From: Tubulanus polymorphus
Lineage: Eukaryota; Nemertea; Palaeonemertea; Tubulaniformes; Tubulanidae
Direction of reading: 5' to 3'
DNA length: 64,000 bases
Assembly: GCF_964204645.1 (NCBI RefSeq)
Contig: NC_134029.1
Location: 21,594,450-21,658,449, forward strand
This document shows, one piece after another, positions 1 to 9,700 of this stretch. Each line of letters opens with the position of its first letter. Positions within the stretch are counted from its first letter, which is position 1. The notes beneath the pieces are model-generated. The model did no database searches. It worked only from the letters and a program-made list of their open reading frames with translations, and was not told the DNA's origin. Both the position numbers and the translations under genes were made by a program.

Positions 1-926
1 TCATAAATGCTTCATGGCCTCAGGCCACAGGTCTGAGGCTGTCACGCGCAAATTCAATTCAATCTGGCAGGATATGGTTACTTGAGAAATTGTGAAAGAA
101 TAGCGCTTGTAGACTCAATAGTTTTATAATAGCAAAACAAATCAAAAGCTGGTTCGCTTTGCTTATAGCTTAGTTTGCTCAGTGCCAACCAGATGTCAGC
201 ACAAACTAGTCTAGGCAATGCAAGTGAATACCGCGAGTAGATATCTTGATAGGAAAATGGAAGGCCCAATAGATCTTTTGCTTAGAATGAATGAATGCAA
301 AAGAATCAATAATGATAACCTAAGCGCTTTGAAATGTGCAACATTGAATGGTGAATTGTTCGAATAATGATGAGTTGTATGTAGTGCGTTTGATTTAGGG
401 TGTCCAGGATCGGGCAACCAGTGTGAGAAAGTTTTACTACTTTAGTTTATCAATCCTTAATATTAATTTGTCAATGCCAATATAAAGCAATAATGATAGA
501 CTAGCAGTACGCAGTGCCAGCTTATATTCTCTCTAATATCGCTCAAGTGCCTAAAAATTGTATCAAAATGCGCCTGAGAATTTTCAGAGCTGATTTTTTG
601 CTTGGCACTCGCTCAGCGTGGAAACTTTCCTTTTTTAACTGAAGACCTTTCTATCAATTTCTTTGTGCGCCTGTCAGTCTGCCCCTGGGTACTGGACTGG
701 ACAGCAGGTGAAGGACCCGGTTTTTATGGGCACATGTTATATGATTATCCCACACAGTCGCCACTAGTAGGGGAGATCACATACAATCGATTTATACACA
801 TACTAAAATGCTCCTATTAAATTCATGACCAATGGATGGTTGGAAACGTTCTAAGTTCTAGGCTCAATAGCACCTAAAGCTTCCGCCGGTCTAGAACGAA
901 TAAGATTAATAGAATGAGACACTGAC
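1..926. other. SREBF intron or downstream sequence, no gene seen
   Basis: This stretch lies downstream of the SREBF exon 2 donor on the minus strand, so it is most likely SREBF intron 2. I looked for the next expected SREBF block, the bHLH with its KRYRSS-type helix, on the minus strand and did not find it. The short open frames on both strands, such as 602-820, have no recognisable motif. Confidence 0.5.
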
Positions 927-1522
927 CTGTTGTAACTGCTGTAAATTAACATGTCCTATATTTGGTTGTATTGTAGTAGGAGTGGCAGTTGTTGTAACTA
1001 TTTGAGGTTGTACTTGTTGTACGGACTGCAGAACTTGCTGTTGTTGTACGGCCGCCTGCTGTAGCACCGCAGCCTGCTGTTGTTGCTGCAACGCTTGTTG
1101 TAATTTCTGTATGAGTAATTTCTGCTGTAATTGCTGCAGTTGTTGGGTTTGCAGTAATTGTTGAACGTTGAGTTGCGGTTGAACTTGAATCTGCGGAATC
1201 TGTTGTTGTAAAGCGGCCTGTAGCTGCAGCGGTTGCAGCGTTACGTTCGGCGGCGGTTTCACCTCCAGCGGTTCCTTCGCGTAGCGCAACAAATCAAAAT
1301 TATCCAAACTGAGTTCCTCTATACCAGCTGCAGGTGCCGAAGAAGACAGCAGCGGTCCAGTAGATGTGGCAGTGGTCAACACTGGTGCGACAGATGCCGC
1401 ATTAGTCAATACAGGATCTAGGCCTGTTTCTTGTTTGATCAATGATGGTTCTGAATTATTATTGAGCTGCTCGTCAAATATATCGGCTGATTGGTTATTA
1501 TCCGTTATAAAGCTTATCATAT
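927..1522 (-). CDS. SREBF: SREBF coding exon 2, Gln-rich activation domain
   Basis: The exon opens with AT completing an Asp codon and then DMISFITDNN. It holds Ser/Thr/Ala-rich sequence, then many QQ and QQL runs (about residues 95-200), all in the minus-strand open frame. The true 3' end is the CAG|GTCAGT splice donor, not the stop codon about 20 bases further on. The CAG/CAA codons are mixed, so this is not a pure trinucleotide expansion. Confidence 0.75.
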
Positions 1523-2312
1523 CTGAAAAAATACAAAAGAGATTTGTATTCTAAATTTCCATATTCTGCATAGACCGTTGTTTCAGAACAGAATCAAGGT
1601 GCTTGATAATGATTCTTCTTCAGGTGCTGTGCTGGGACCAGTTGCTCAGTTGGTTAAAGATAACCGGTGGACAAATACTGTAGTACCGTAACAATGAACT
1701 TTTGTCACTATGTCATATCTACAGATCTACTGCTGTAGGCTAACCGACTTCTTGAACAACTGGTCCAAGGTCAAGGAATTTATAAAAAGGAATCGAGCAC
1801 AAGGGATGGACAATAATTCGAGTTGACATCATCTGCAGTTTGGAGGAAATTTGAGGCCCTTGCAAATAATCGTATAGGCCTATTCAATTTACAGATCTAA
1901 ATCATTACTGACATTATACTAGTTAACAAGAAGGAATGATGATGTACAAGTGGTACTGGTGGTAGGCCTAATCTAATCCAGTTCTTTAGATTGGCAACAT
2001 TAAGCTGACATTCCATTTAAATGGGAAAAGAAAGGTAAAAGAAGCCATTGACAACATAAACAATATCAGCATACACATTGGATGAGTAAACCCGGAAGTA
2101 AAATTTAAGGATGAGGTCATAAATAAAAACACGTTTCAAACTGGAATTTCTACCCGTTTTATTCAGAACTACACCTCAAATTACACATCATTAAACTCAC
2201 CATCAATATCGCTCAGTAAATTTTCACTCAGATCGTGAGTTCCACTTAGAGTTGCCCCGAGATCCGGCAAAGGATCCGTGGAAAAAGGCTGCTGCCATAA
2301 ACCGTCAGCCAT
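927..2312 (-). CDS. SREBF: Sterol regulatory element-binding protein (SREBP), N-terminal exons only
   Basis: Two coding exons on the minus strand: 2312-2201 (ATG, 37 codons plus one base) and 1522-927. They join in phase through a GTGAGT donor and a TTTTTCAG acceptor, and exon 2 ends at CAG|GTCAGT in phase 0. The joined protein reads LLSDIDDMISFITDNN then FDEQL, which parallels human SREBP1 LLTDIEDMLQLINNQ with FDPPY, the N-terminal acidic activation domain. After that comes a Gln-rich activation region of about 110 residues. SREBPs are ER-membrane bHLH-Zip factors released by SCAP-controlled proteolysis to activate sterol and lipid genes. The bHLH, two membrane helices and SCAP-binding C-terminus should lie left of the window. 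The family call rests on the short acidic motif plus the Q-rich architecture, so it is good but not certain. Confidence 0.8.
1523..2200 (-). other. SREBF intron 1 with a small foldback repeat
   Basis: This intron holds an inverted repeat whose arms are at about 1633-1650 (TGGGACCAGTTGCTCAG) and 1752-1768 (complement of TTGGACCAGTTGTTCAA). The text between includes GTTAAAGATAACCGG, which recurs just before the repeat cluster at 19264 in an ASH1 intron. It therefore looks like a dispersed foldback element. Nothing else is recognisable. Confidence 0.45.
2201..2312 (-). CDS. SREBF: SREBF coding exon 1
   Basis: The exon reads from ATG (2312-2310), MADGLWQQPF onward, to the LLSDID motif and stops at a GATG|GTGAGT donor in phase 1. 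I chose this start because it is the first ATG of the open frame and lies just upstream of the acidic helix expected at the extreme N-terminus of SREBPs. The 5' UTR and start site must lie between here and about 2750. Confidence 0.75.
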
Positions 2313-2969
2313 GTTTTCGTCGGGCCATGAAGATTATCAGCCAATCAGCGTCGCCGATTCAATCGGGTGATGTTCCGTATGATTGAAAATACTCTTATGA
2401 AAAGTGTATTTCCTTTGATAGTCAACTTACAGTTCAGTGATCATTTCTAAGTAACTAGCTGTAATCATATTTATCCTTGCATAATATCAGTTAATCTATT
2501 ACTTCAAATTACTTAATTTATAAAACAGTGGATAAAGCATTGCACTATTTCTTGATATTTTTGTTTAGCTTAAACATATAATCAAACGTCATTTTAACGT
2601 TTTACCGATATAGAATTGTGGAATCTGAAATGAATAAAAAATATATCATCAAAATATTTGGTCTTAGTTTTCATTTTATGATTCATCATCATGTTTGTAA
2701 ACATTATAGCGATGACGTCATGCGCCAGAATCACGTGCTATGATCTGTCAAATGAGTGAATGGGATTCCCTATTCTGACACAGCATTTTCAGTGGAAAAA
2801 TATAGAAATATCTAGAAACACCTGGACAGTGTCATTGCACCATTCTTGTTGGCGTTTATAGAGTATAAAAACCCTGTCATCAAACACACAATAATTCGCT
2901 CTGAACCGAAGAAGAAGACTTCAACACGAGATATATAAAACACGATTAGTTCCACCGATTCAGAAAATA
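2313..2969. promoter_or_regulatory. Divergent SREBF / SQSTM1 promoter region
   Basis: The two start codons face away from each other 657 bp apart. The interval contains a palindromic CRE (TGACGTCA, 2713-2720), an E-box (TCACGTG, 2731-2737, compatible with TFEB/MITF or SREBP binding), an ARE-like core (TGACACAGC, 2776-2784) and a TATA box (TATAAAA, 2864-2870) placed for SQSTM1. All sit nearer SQSTM1, but they are close enough to serve both genes. The motifs are read directly; their use is inferred. Confidence 0.6.
2864..2870 (+). promoter_or_regulatory. SQSTM1: TATA box of SQSTM1
   Basis: TATAAAA lies about 100 bases upstream of the SQSTM1 ATG, which would place transcription start near 2890-2900 and give a short 5' UTR of about 75 bases with no obvious intron. 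Confidence 0.6.
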
Positions 2970-3428
2970 ATGTCTGTTTCAATCAAAGCATTCAAGTTTG
3001 GAGGAAATGGTCTGGTTGGAGCACCGACTGAGATTCGCAGATTCACCTTAGACCAGGCGCTCGTTAGTAATTACAACGCGCTGAAAACCAAGATAACTCA
3101 AGTTTTCCCAGGATTGAACACGAACTGTGAGCTTTTCTGGAAAGGTAAGCATTTTTGTCGGTAACCTGTGAATTTAGTTTCATGGATTTTATATTTTCAA
3201 AAACCACTTAAGCCCATTAGATTATTTGGTAGGGCAACTAAGTAATTTTTGTCTAGCTCAATTAACTATGCCACAAGTATATCACGAGATATAAAAGCTT
3301 CTAACCTAACAATATGATTTTACTTTCTTTAGATGCAGAAGGTGATTTAATTTCATTCTCCAGTGATGATGAATTGTTGGAAGCACTCGGAAATGTTTCC
3401 GACAACGTCTTCAAAGTTTATGTGCTAG
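2970..3428 (+). CDS. SQSTM1: SQSTM1 exons 1-2, PB1 domain
   Basis: Exon 1 (2970-3144) supplies the basic half of PB1, with a conserved Lys and FRR/IRRF-type strand. Exon 2 (3333-3428) supplies the acidic OPCA half, DAEGDLISFSSDDELLEAL. Having both faces means the protein should form head-to-tail PB1 polymers as mammalian p62 does. Donors are GGTAAGC and GGTATGT; acceptors are TTTAG and TTCAG. Confidence 0.92.
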
Positions 3429-5181
3429 GTATGTTCTTGCTATAAAAATAATGATTACTGGGAGCAAACTGAAATAGTCCTAGAATCAATGCCAACATTT
3501 TCCTAATTGGAAAAAATCTTTTGTCTTCAGAAAGAAGCAGCACAGATAACCAAGATGGGGGTGATGATGAACCAACAGTTATTCCAAATGAGAATGAGCA
3601 AAAGGATGGCAAGGCACCTGAGAGTGGACCTGTCCATCCCGGTATATATTGTGATGGATGCGAGTCTGCTATTGTTGGATTTCGATACAAATGCGTAGTT
3701 TGTCCAGATTATGACTTATGTCAGACCTGTGAAGGAAAAGGCACCCATTCCGATCATATGATGGTTCGTCTGACCCATCCCAATGATAGGTCACATGTAA
3801 GTTATTTTGTCAGGTTATGAATATTGCAAATTGGATATCAGATCTAGAAATATAATCTGAAAACATAAATGCTGTTCTTTTATTCCCTATGTGGAATATA
3901 AATACATTTTGTACATGTAATGTTTATATTACTTGCCTGCTCTGATACCAAAGTCACTATACTCACGTAAAAGATGAAATCAAGAATATTTATTGATTTG
4001 ATTTTTCAGTTACGTGGAACAGGTTTTTGGTGTGGACGAAGAGGTGGAAGAAGGCATCGCAATGGAGGACATCATGGTGGTCCTCACCATGGTGGTCCTC
4101 ACCATGGTGGACCTTCTCCTTTCTTCAGATTCATGGGACCTGGTGGACCTGGAGTTCCACCACCGCCACCTCATCATTGGAACTTTATGAACCATGGATG
4201 CGCAAATATGCCAGAATTCTGGAAAGCTTGGAGTGAGCAGTTTAAGCCGAAAACTGAGAAATCAGCTACACAAGGGGCCGCAAGTAATGAACAGCAGAAG
4301 ACAGATTCAAATGAGGCATCTGATGGAATGAATGAGAATAACGGTGAAGAAATACTGAGAAATATGGGAGAAACAGTCGCTGCATTCCTTGAGCCATTCG
4401 GTAAGTTACCTATAAGTATCTGACCCTGTATTAATGTATATAATGGAACCCCGTTTCAGCTTATGTGAACAAGAATGAGCATTTGAATAGATTATTTTGA
4501 TATTGTTACATCTTGAAATTAAAAGAGTTTGTTAGAATGAATTTCTACTGTCTTTGAGCTGTATAGAAATTTCTATATTTTAGTGTGTTAAAATCAAATT
4601 TTCGTTGTCTTTAAGCTAATATATTTTGTTCTTTTGTACAGGAATCGACGTCGCTGTCGATATCGAGCATGGTGATAAACGAGAACGCATAAATCCGTTT
4701 GGAAATCCTAATCAATCTCAGTCTGACGCTAACGCCCCGACAGCTCCACAAACCCAACAGACACCATCAACAAGTGGTGCTGCACAGGCCAGTACAGGTG
4801 AACAGATGGATGTAGATCAGAGTACTGGAGAAGCCACAACTGCGAAGACATCCGAATCTTCAAATGCTAATAAAACTGGTGAAACTGAATGGACTTTCGT
4901 GATACCACCGGATACAGTCCCAGAACCTGCGACACCAGGTAATATCATAGGCTATTTGAAAATGTCATCTTGATTCTATCGTAAATCGTAGAATATTATT
5001 AAGGCAATAATTTCTATTTTCAGAACCTAAAATCCAGAAAGCGCTTGAAACAATGACGTCGATGGGATTCACTGATGAAGATGGTTGGCTCACACGGTTA
5101 CTGGTAGCTAAGGATGGAGATATCGTTCGTGTTCTGGATGCTATCAGACCACAGCCTCCAGCTTCCAATAAAACAGTCTAA
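2970..5181 (+). CDS. SQSTM1: Sequestosome-1 / p62 selective autophagy receptor, complete
   Basis: Six coding exons: 2970-3144, 3333-3428, 3531-3796, 4010-4400, 4642-4938 and 5024-5181. They total 1383 nt, 460 aa plus stop (human p62 is 440 aa), and all junctions are in phase. Domains in order: PB1 (about 3-91), ZZ zinc finger (about 125-168), a Gly/His/Pro-rich linker, an LIR with core WTFV (393-396) in an acidic/Thr context, and a C-terminal UBA (about 410-453). p62 polymerises through PB1, binds ubiquitin through UBA and ATG8 proteins through the LIR, carrying aggregates into autophagosomes, and scaffolds NF-kB and KEAP1-NRF2 signalling. A KEAP1-motif-like DQSTGE (368-373) lies before the LIR, whereas in mammals DPSTGE lies after it. 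The start is the first ATG after the TATA box and leads straight into PB1. Confidence 0.95.
3531..3796 (+). CDS. SQSTM1: SQSTM1 exon 3, ZZ zinc finger
   Basis: The exon carries the Cys pairs CDGC, CVVC and CQTC and a closing His segment (HSDHMMV), the ZZ-type signature that in p62 binds RIP1 and N-degron arginine. It ends at CAT|GTAAGT in phase 0. Confidence 0.92.
4010..4400 (+). CDS. SQSTM1: SQSTM1 exon 4, Gly/His/Pro-rich linker
   Basis: After a basic WCGRRGGRRHR segment, the exon carries three back-to-back copies of a HHGGP unit (nucleotides about 4072-4110) and then FFRFMGPGGPG and a PPPPPHH run. It ends in an amphipathic LRNMGETVAAFLEPFG helix. This low-complexity linker is not a standard feature of human p62. 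It reads through in phase on both sides, so it is part of the protein. Confidence 0.88.
4642..5181 (+). CDS. SQSTM1: SQSTM1 exons 5-6, KIR-like motif, LIR and UBA
   Basis: Exon 5 (4642-4938) is Gln/Thr/Ser-rich and holds DQSTGE (nucleotides 4815-4832) followed by the LIR core WTFV (4890-4901), preceded by an acidic residue as LIRs usually are. Exon 6 (5024-5181) encodes the UBA, KALETMTSMGF through LDAIRP, with the MGF loop that contacts ubiquitin, and stops at TAA 5179-5181. Confidence 0.92.
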
Positions 5182-5470
5182 ATACATCAGCTACTTGTAG
5201 AATGCCATTATATTCAATAATTTATCGAGAAAAATGGCTCATAAAATGTCATATTAATGTAATGACTTCTATATCGGTAGGCCAGCTTTACATTTTAAGT
5301 ACCGTATATTCTGTATCAGTTGGTTTTAGAATTTTAATGATCTGTTGTATTCTGACTATGATTGTATTTTAGTCAATGATTTGATTAATATAACTCATTC
5401 TAAAATGTAATTGCCAGCAACTCTGTCAAAATTTGCTTGAAAAATAAATATTTGATTCTATCATAATTAA
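5182..5470 (+). terminator. SQSTM1: SQSTM1 3' UTR and polyadenylation signal
   Basis: A/T-rich untranslated sequence follows the stop; AATAAA at 5443-5448 is the first canonical signal and would end the transcript near 5465-5475. Confidence 0.6.
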
Positions 5471-6637
5471 ACTGTTGTATCATTTTGGATCGTAATGCAC
5501 CTTAGAGGAGAAAGGACGTTTGATGACACGTTGCTGTATCTAGTCAATTTGTGATATCTAGGAAAATCGGGTATAAACGGTTAGATTCAAAGGTATAATT
5601 GTGTCATTTTCTATCCACTGGCATTAAGATCATGCGGTTTTTCGAATAAAACTTTGCGGGCCGCTAATTTATCGTCGTTTCTATTCTGAACAAGTTTCCA
5701 CTTTTTGAACCGCCTACACGGCAGAGTTATTCTAACATGCCCGATAAGAGGATCTCGAGAAGCTTACGTTTAACTACACGTTATAAAGACACGCAGATTA
5801 GACGTGGCGTATTTTACGTCGCCTTGAGCAGTGACAAAAGGTAAAATGTTAACAAATCGAATGAGATGATGACAATTAATGATAGGTGTCAGTCACAGGA
5901 ATATCTCAATTATTGAGTCCTTACAAATTCTTGATAGATTAATTAGTGCTAATTAAATGTTAATTAGGTCTTCAAGTTCATCCGTTAAAAGTTACAGAAA
6001 TATCACGAAAACCGTTTTTGTCGATACTTAGTTCGTGTTTGATATGTATCTAAATCGCCATTTTCAGATTTTCGTAAATTTTTGAGCAATAAAACTTGGA
6101 TTTCGATGTGTAGATATCAAAACAAACCCGATTTAGAACGATTAATACCTCCTCTTAAATGGTAAGCATTCAAAACATACGATACATTCTAATAACCGGT
6201 TCTTAATAAGTTTCTAAACATGAAATAAAACCATGGCAAAAACAAACATTCGATTCGCTGTGGTGTGTGTGTTTTTTTTGTTGAAATTTTTGAATTTTGT
6301 CCCAACTCCATCAAAAACGTTCACGTCTGAGAGGCTCGAGTTTGACATTCAGCTATCCTTGGATAGAAATGAATGAGTGACTACCTTGAGCCACAAATGG
6401 GCCAATACCTTCTCGTGGTTTTATTAGTTTCACGATCAGATATTTTCACACATCCGAAGATAAAAGCTTACCACCAATGATTTGGTAACTAACTAACTGT
6501 TGATGATCTGCCTTAGCGCAATAATCCACCTCATTTGTTTAATCTTCAATTTTTGCTGTTACAGATTAAACTGGAATTATTTTGACGCTGTTGTCGGAGC
6601 CTTCCCGATGTTTATCATACTACATTAGTCGGATGTC
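5471..6637 (+). promoter_or_regulatory. SQSTM1-ASH1 spacer with probable ASH1 5' UTR
   Basis: This is the gap between the SQSTM1 polyadenylation signal and the ASH1 start codon. A good acceptor (TTTTTGCTGTTACAG, ending 6564) lies 74 bases before the ASH1 ATG, so the start codon exon probably begins at 6565 and an untranslated first exon lies further upstream, possibly ending at the AAAG|GTAAAA donor near 5840. No TATA box is evident. The promoter location is inference. Confidence 0.35.
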
Positions 6638-6775
6638 ATGTCGTGTGCTAATGAAAGCAGTAATACTGATGATTCTTATAAAACCCAGCCGAAATCTACG
6701 ATAAACATGAAAATAACGACGAGTCTTCCGAAATCAAACGATGTTCCCCCTACCGAGGAGGATGCTACTCAACCG
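6638..6775 (+). CDS. ASH1L: ASH1 exon 1, N-terminus
   Basis: The exon has 46 codons, from ATG at 6638-6640 ([15 protein letters not shown]) to CAACCG|GTAAGC in phase 0, and joins directly to the phase-0 acceptor at 12225. The peptide is polar and disordered with no named domain. It is the only upstream open segment with a good donor in the right phase. The later in-frame ATG at 12207 lies inside the polypyrimidine part of the next acceptor, so it cannot be the start of a spliced transcript. Confidence 0.7.
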
Positions 6776-9700
6776 GTAAGCGTTCTCAAGGCTCAGTTTA
6801 TATGATTCTTGAGAGTAAGATTGTTGCTCTGATTGTCGGTATCATATCAAAAAGATACTGGAAAGAATGAAATTAAACATAAATGGTAAATCAGAAATTC
6901 ATTGTACCCTGTTCAGTGGTAGAATTCTTACCTGCCTGTCTGGATATTTTCATTTCTAAAAGCATCTTGATAGGACACTGTCAAAATCGAACCCTGATTC
7001 TACTCAAATAACCTTTGTATTACTGATATAAACTGAAATATGACTCAAAATCGGTTTAATTGTTTCTTTACGTCGACATCTTAATCTTTTCTTCTGCTTT
7101 CTAAACATGAGGAAATTTTCAAGCAGAGGATCTAGGCTCCGCTGATAGATTAGTGTCGTTTTGAATTGTAATTTGAAATTCCGAGGACAGACCTTGGAAA
7201 CAGTGATTAGTGCCTATAGCGTATAGGTGGCGCTTCATGGCTACTCTTCATATGTGTGGCGAGATCCTTTACCTGGTGATAGCATCGTAAAAATAGCTTT
7301 AAGTTAGAAACATTTGCGCCGGAGTTAGAGCGGCCTACTACAAATAGTTGTTAGTTAGGAAGTCTGCCAAATGGAAAGCCTCTCATAGTTTATTCCTCAG
7401 TGTAACACAGCTCCGCGTACACGTACGCAGTAAGATGGTAATTAATAAAGATAGAGATAGATGTAGAGTTATTGAGTCAGTGTCTGGGTTTGAGTTTAAG
7501 CGAGGTGTCTGGTGGTTATTTTACGATTGAGTCACACGGATTCTGAATGAGTCATCGAGAAAGATACACATTACACATTATGTCACCATCGTCGTACTTT
7601 TTGTATACTTTTCCATATTCGCGTAAATAATTCCTCGAATCGTAAGCAGAATGGAGCTTGTTTATTTGTCTGTTTTGATTTATGCGCCTCGTGGCCCCCC
7701 TGACTCGTTTTTGTCGGTACGAGTAAAAACCGCCGAAATTTTATGCGTCAAATTATAGCGCGGAACAATGTTATAAAACCATTTAATTTCGAGTCTATTC
7801 AGAATTTCGGCGATAAATTTTCGCTGTATGTCATTTGTTTTCTGGCTATTCGGGGTGAGTGTTCATGTATCGCGTAGCTTAGTATGAAAGATGTATTTTC
7901 GCGTTAGCGGCTAATATCGTTAATGCGTGCGCCCGCGTAAATTACGTTTTCCCCCCTTACGCATTTAAACGGAAACGCTTTTGATACGGTAGTGGTTTCC
8001 ATGACGACTGAGGATGTTATAAATCAGGTGTCATTTGTTGGTGGTGCGATTAAAATAGCGACAAATACCGACTAGACGAGAGAGGAGTGATCATAATACC
8101 GACCTGACGAGAGAAGTGATCAAAATGACAGCTATAGCTCGAGACAGAAAAGTGTAGTGTGGCATTATCACGTCTATGATTACGACCTAAACTTATCACC
8201 ACCTACGCATCGTATGGCGGTCTGTCGATTAGATTATTCGGTCTACAGATTTTTCAAGAAAAAATCGAAGGGCAATAGGGAACAGACAAAAATGAACAAA
8301 AGAAAATTTTGAAATTGAAAAGAATATGAAAAATGTTTAAATTTTTTCCTTATGCCCTTCCATTATATCTTTTTGATCGGACTAATTTACTAATTCTTGA
8401 AATCATTTTTCCGATGAATTCTCTTTCTTTGTCTATCGGTAGGACCTATGGGACTTGTTAGGAGATTTCAACCTTGTTTTTTTAATGTGATTTTTAGGTA
8501 TTTTGGCGTAAATGAATTCCGTTGACTGGATAGAAGGCTTTTGTCTCACACCGGGCACGTCTCCAACGTTTCCATGTTTTTCCCGTGTACCTATCTGTAG
8601 CAGCTGTGTGTCCTTAAACTGATTTCTTTTTTTTCAAAATACAGCAATTTAGATTTCCATTGTTCAGAAAAAATTGATTGTCTACGTACGCGGGTATGGA
8701 AGTGTCGTACCCGAAGGCGATGCGCGCCGGTGCCGTACATTTCGACGCGTTCTTTACCTAGTCGGTAAAGTAGATGGATGGATATAAACGGATATTATAT
8801 CTCATCAAAGCTTTCCGTTAGATAAACACGATGGGGGTAAACAGGCTGGGTTTACTGCACTGGGAATTGCGAGTGTTTGAGTAAAGTGGCGATACTTCTC
8901 TACACTCCCGAGATCAAAGCGTTCCTATCGATCACCTGCGTGCGTTCAGTCGTAGTGTTTCACCTTCGCTGTAGATTTACTCGTAATAGCGCTAGTAGCG
9001 ATATTTCCCCCGTTTCCTCCTCGAGATGCTCAATTGGTTGTCTTGTGTGTTCCATCACCCGCTAATAAGCGATCGAGGTTATACTCGACCTTATCGTTGA
9101 TTCAGTGAATGATGACGCTTTTAATGACAATGCCGAATTGATTAGTGCTTGTATTTATATATACGAACGCTTACGCTGATCTATTCTTGATGGACAGCAC
9201 TTCTCGGTGTAAGCGCCGAGCATCCTCGCTTGCCGGGGTTTGATTGCCTCCTGCCGAATCTCACGCCAACACATACCCTGGCAGCGGTTCCTTCATTTGT
9301 CCATTACACCGTCCTAGGGTGGTCCGTATCTTGGGTGGACAGATAGCTGCGCTGCGGTCTCCAGTCTATGTATATTGTATCAAACCAATCGGATGCGTTG
9401 TTTTTTTCACCAGCAGATTCGCTCAATCGATACAACGCATTCGTTTAGCTAAAGACTGGTGGTCGCCAGAGAAATCTTGGGCGGTGTAATAGACGAATGA
9501 ACGGTCTGTGGCCGGGTATTATGTTGGCGTAAGCTTCGGCGGGAGGCGATAAAACCCTGGCAAGCGAGGATGGTGCTGTAATGCCCTATGGTGGTGTGTA
9601 TCGGTATCGCGCTAGTCCGACGAAGTATCGCTTTTCTATTATAAATCACGGCTTGCATAACAACAGCCCCGAGTGCACGCCGGGCTGTGCGTGGTTATGA

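Noticed and set aside
602-820. 72-codon open frame beside SREBF
   Set aside because: No recognisable motif; lies in the presumed SREBF intron.
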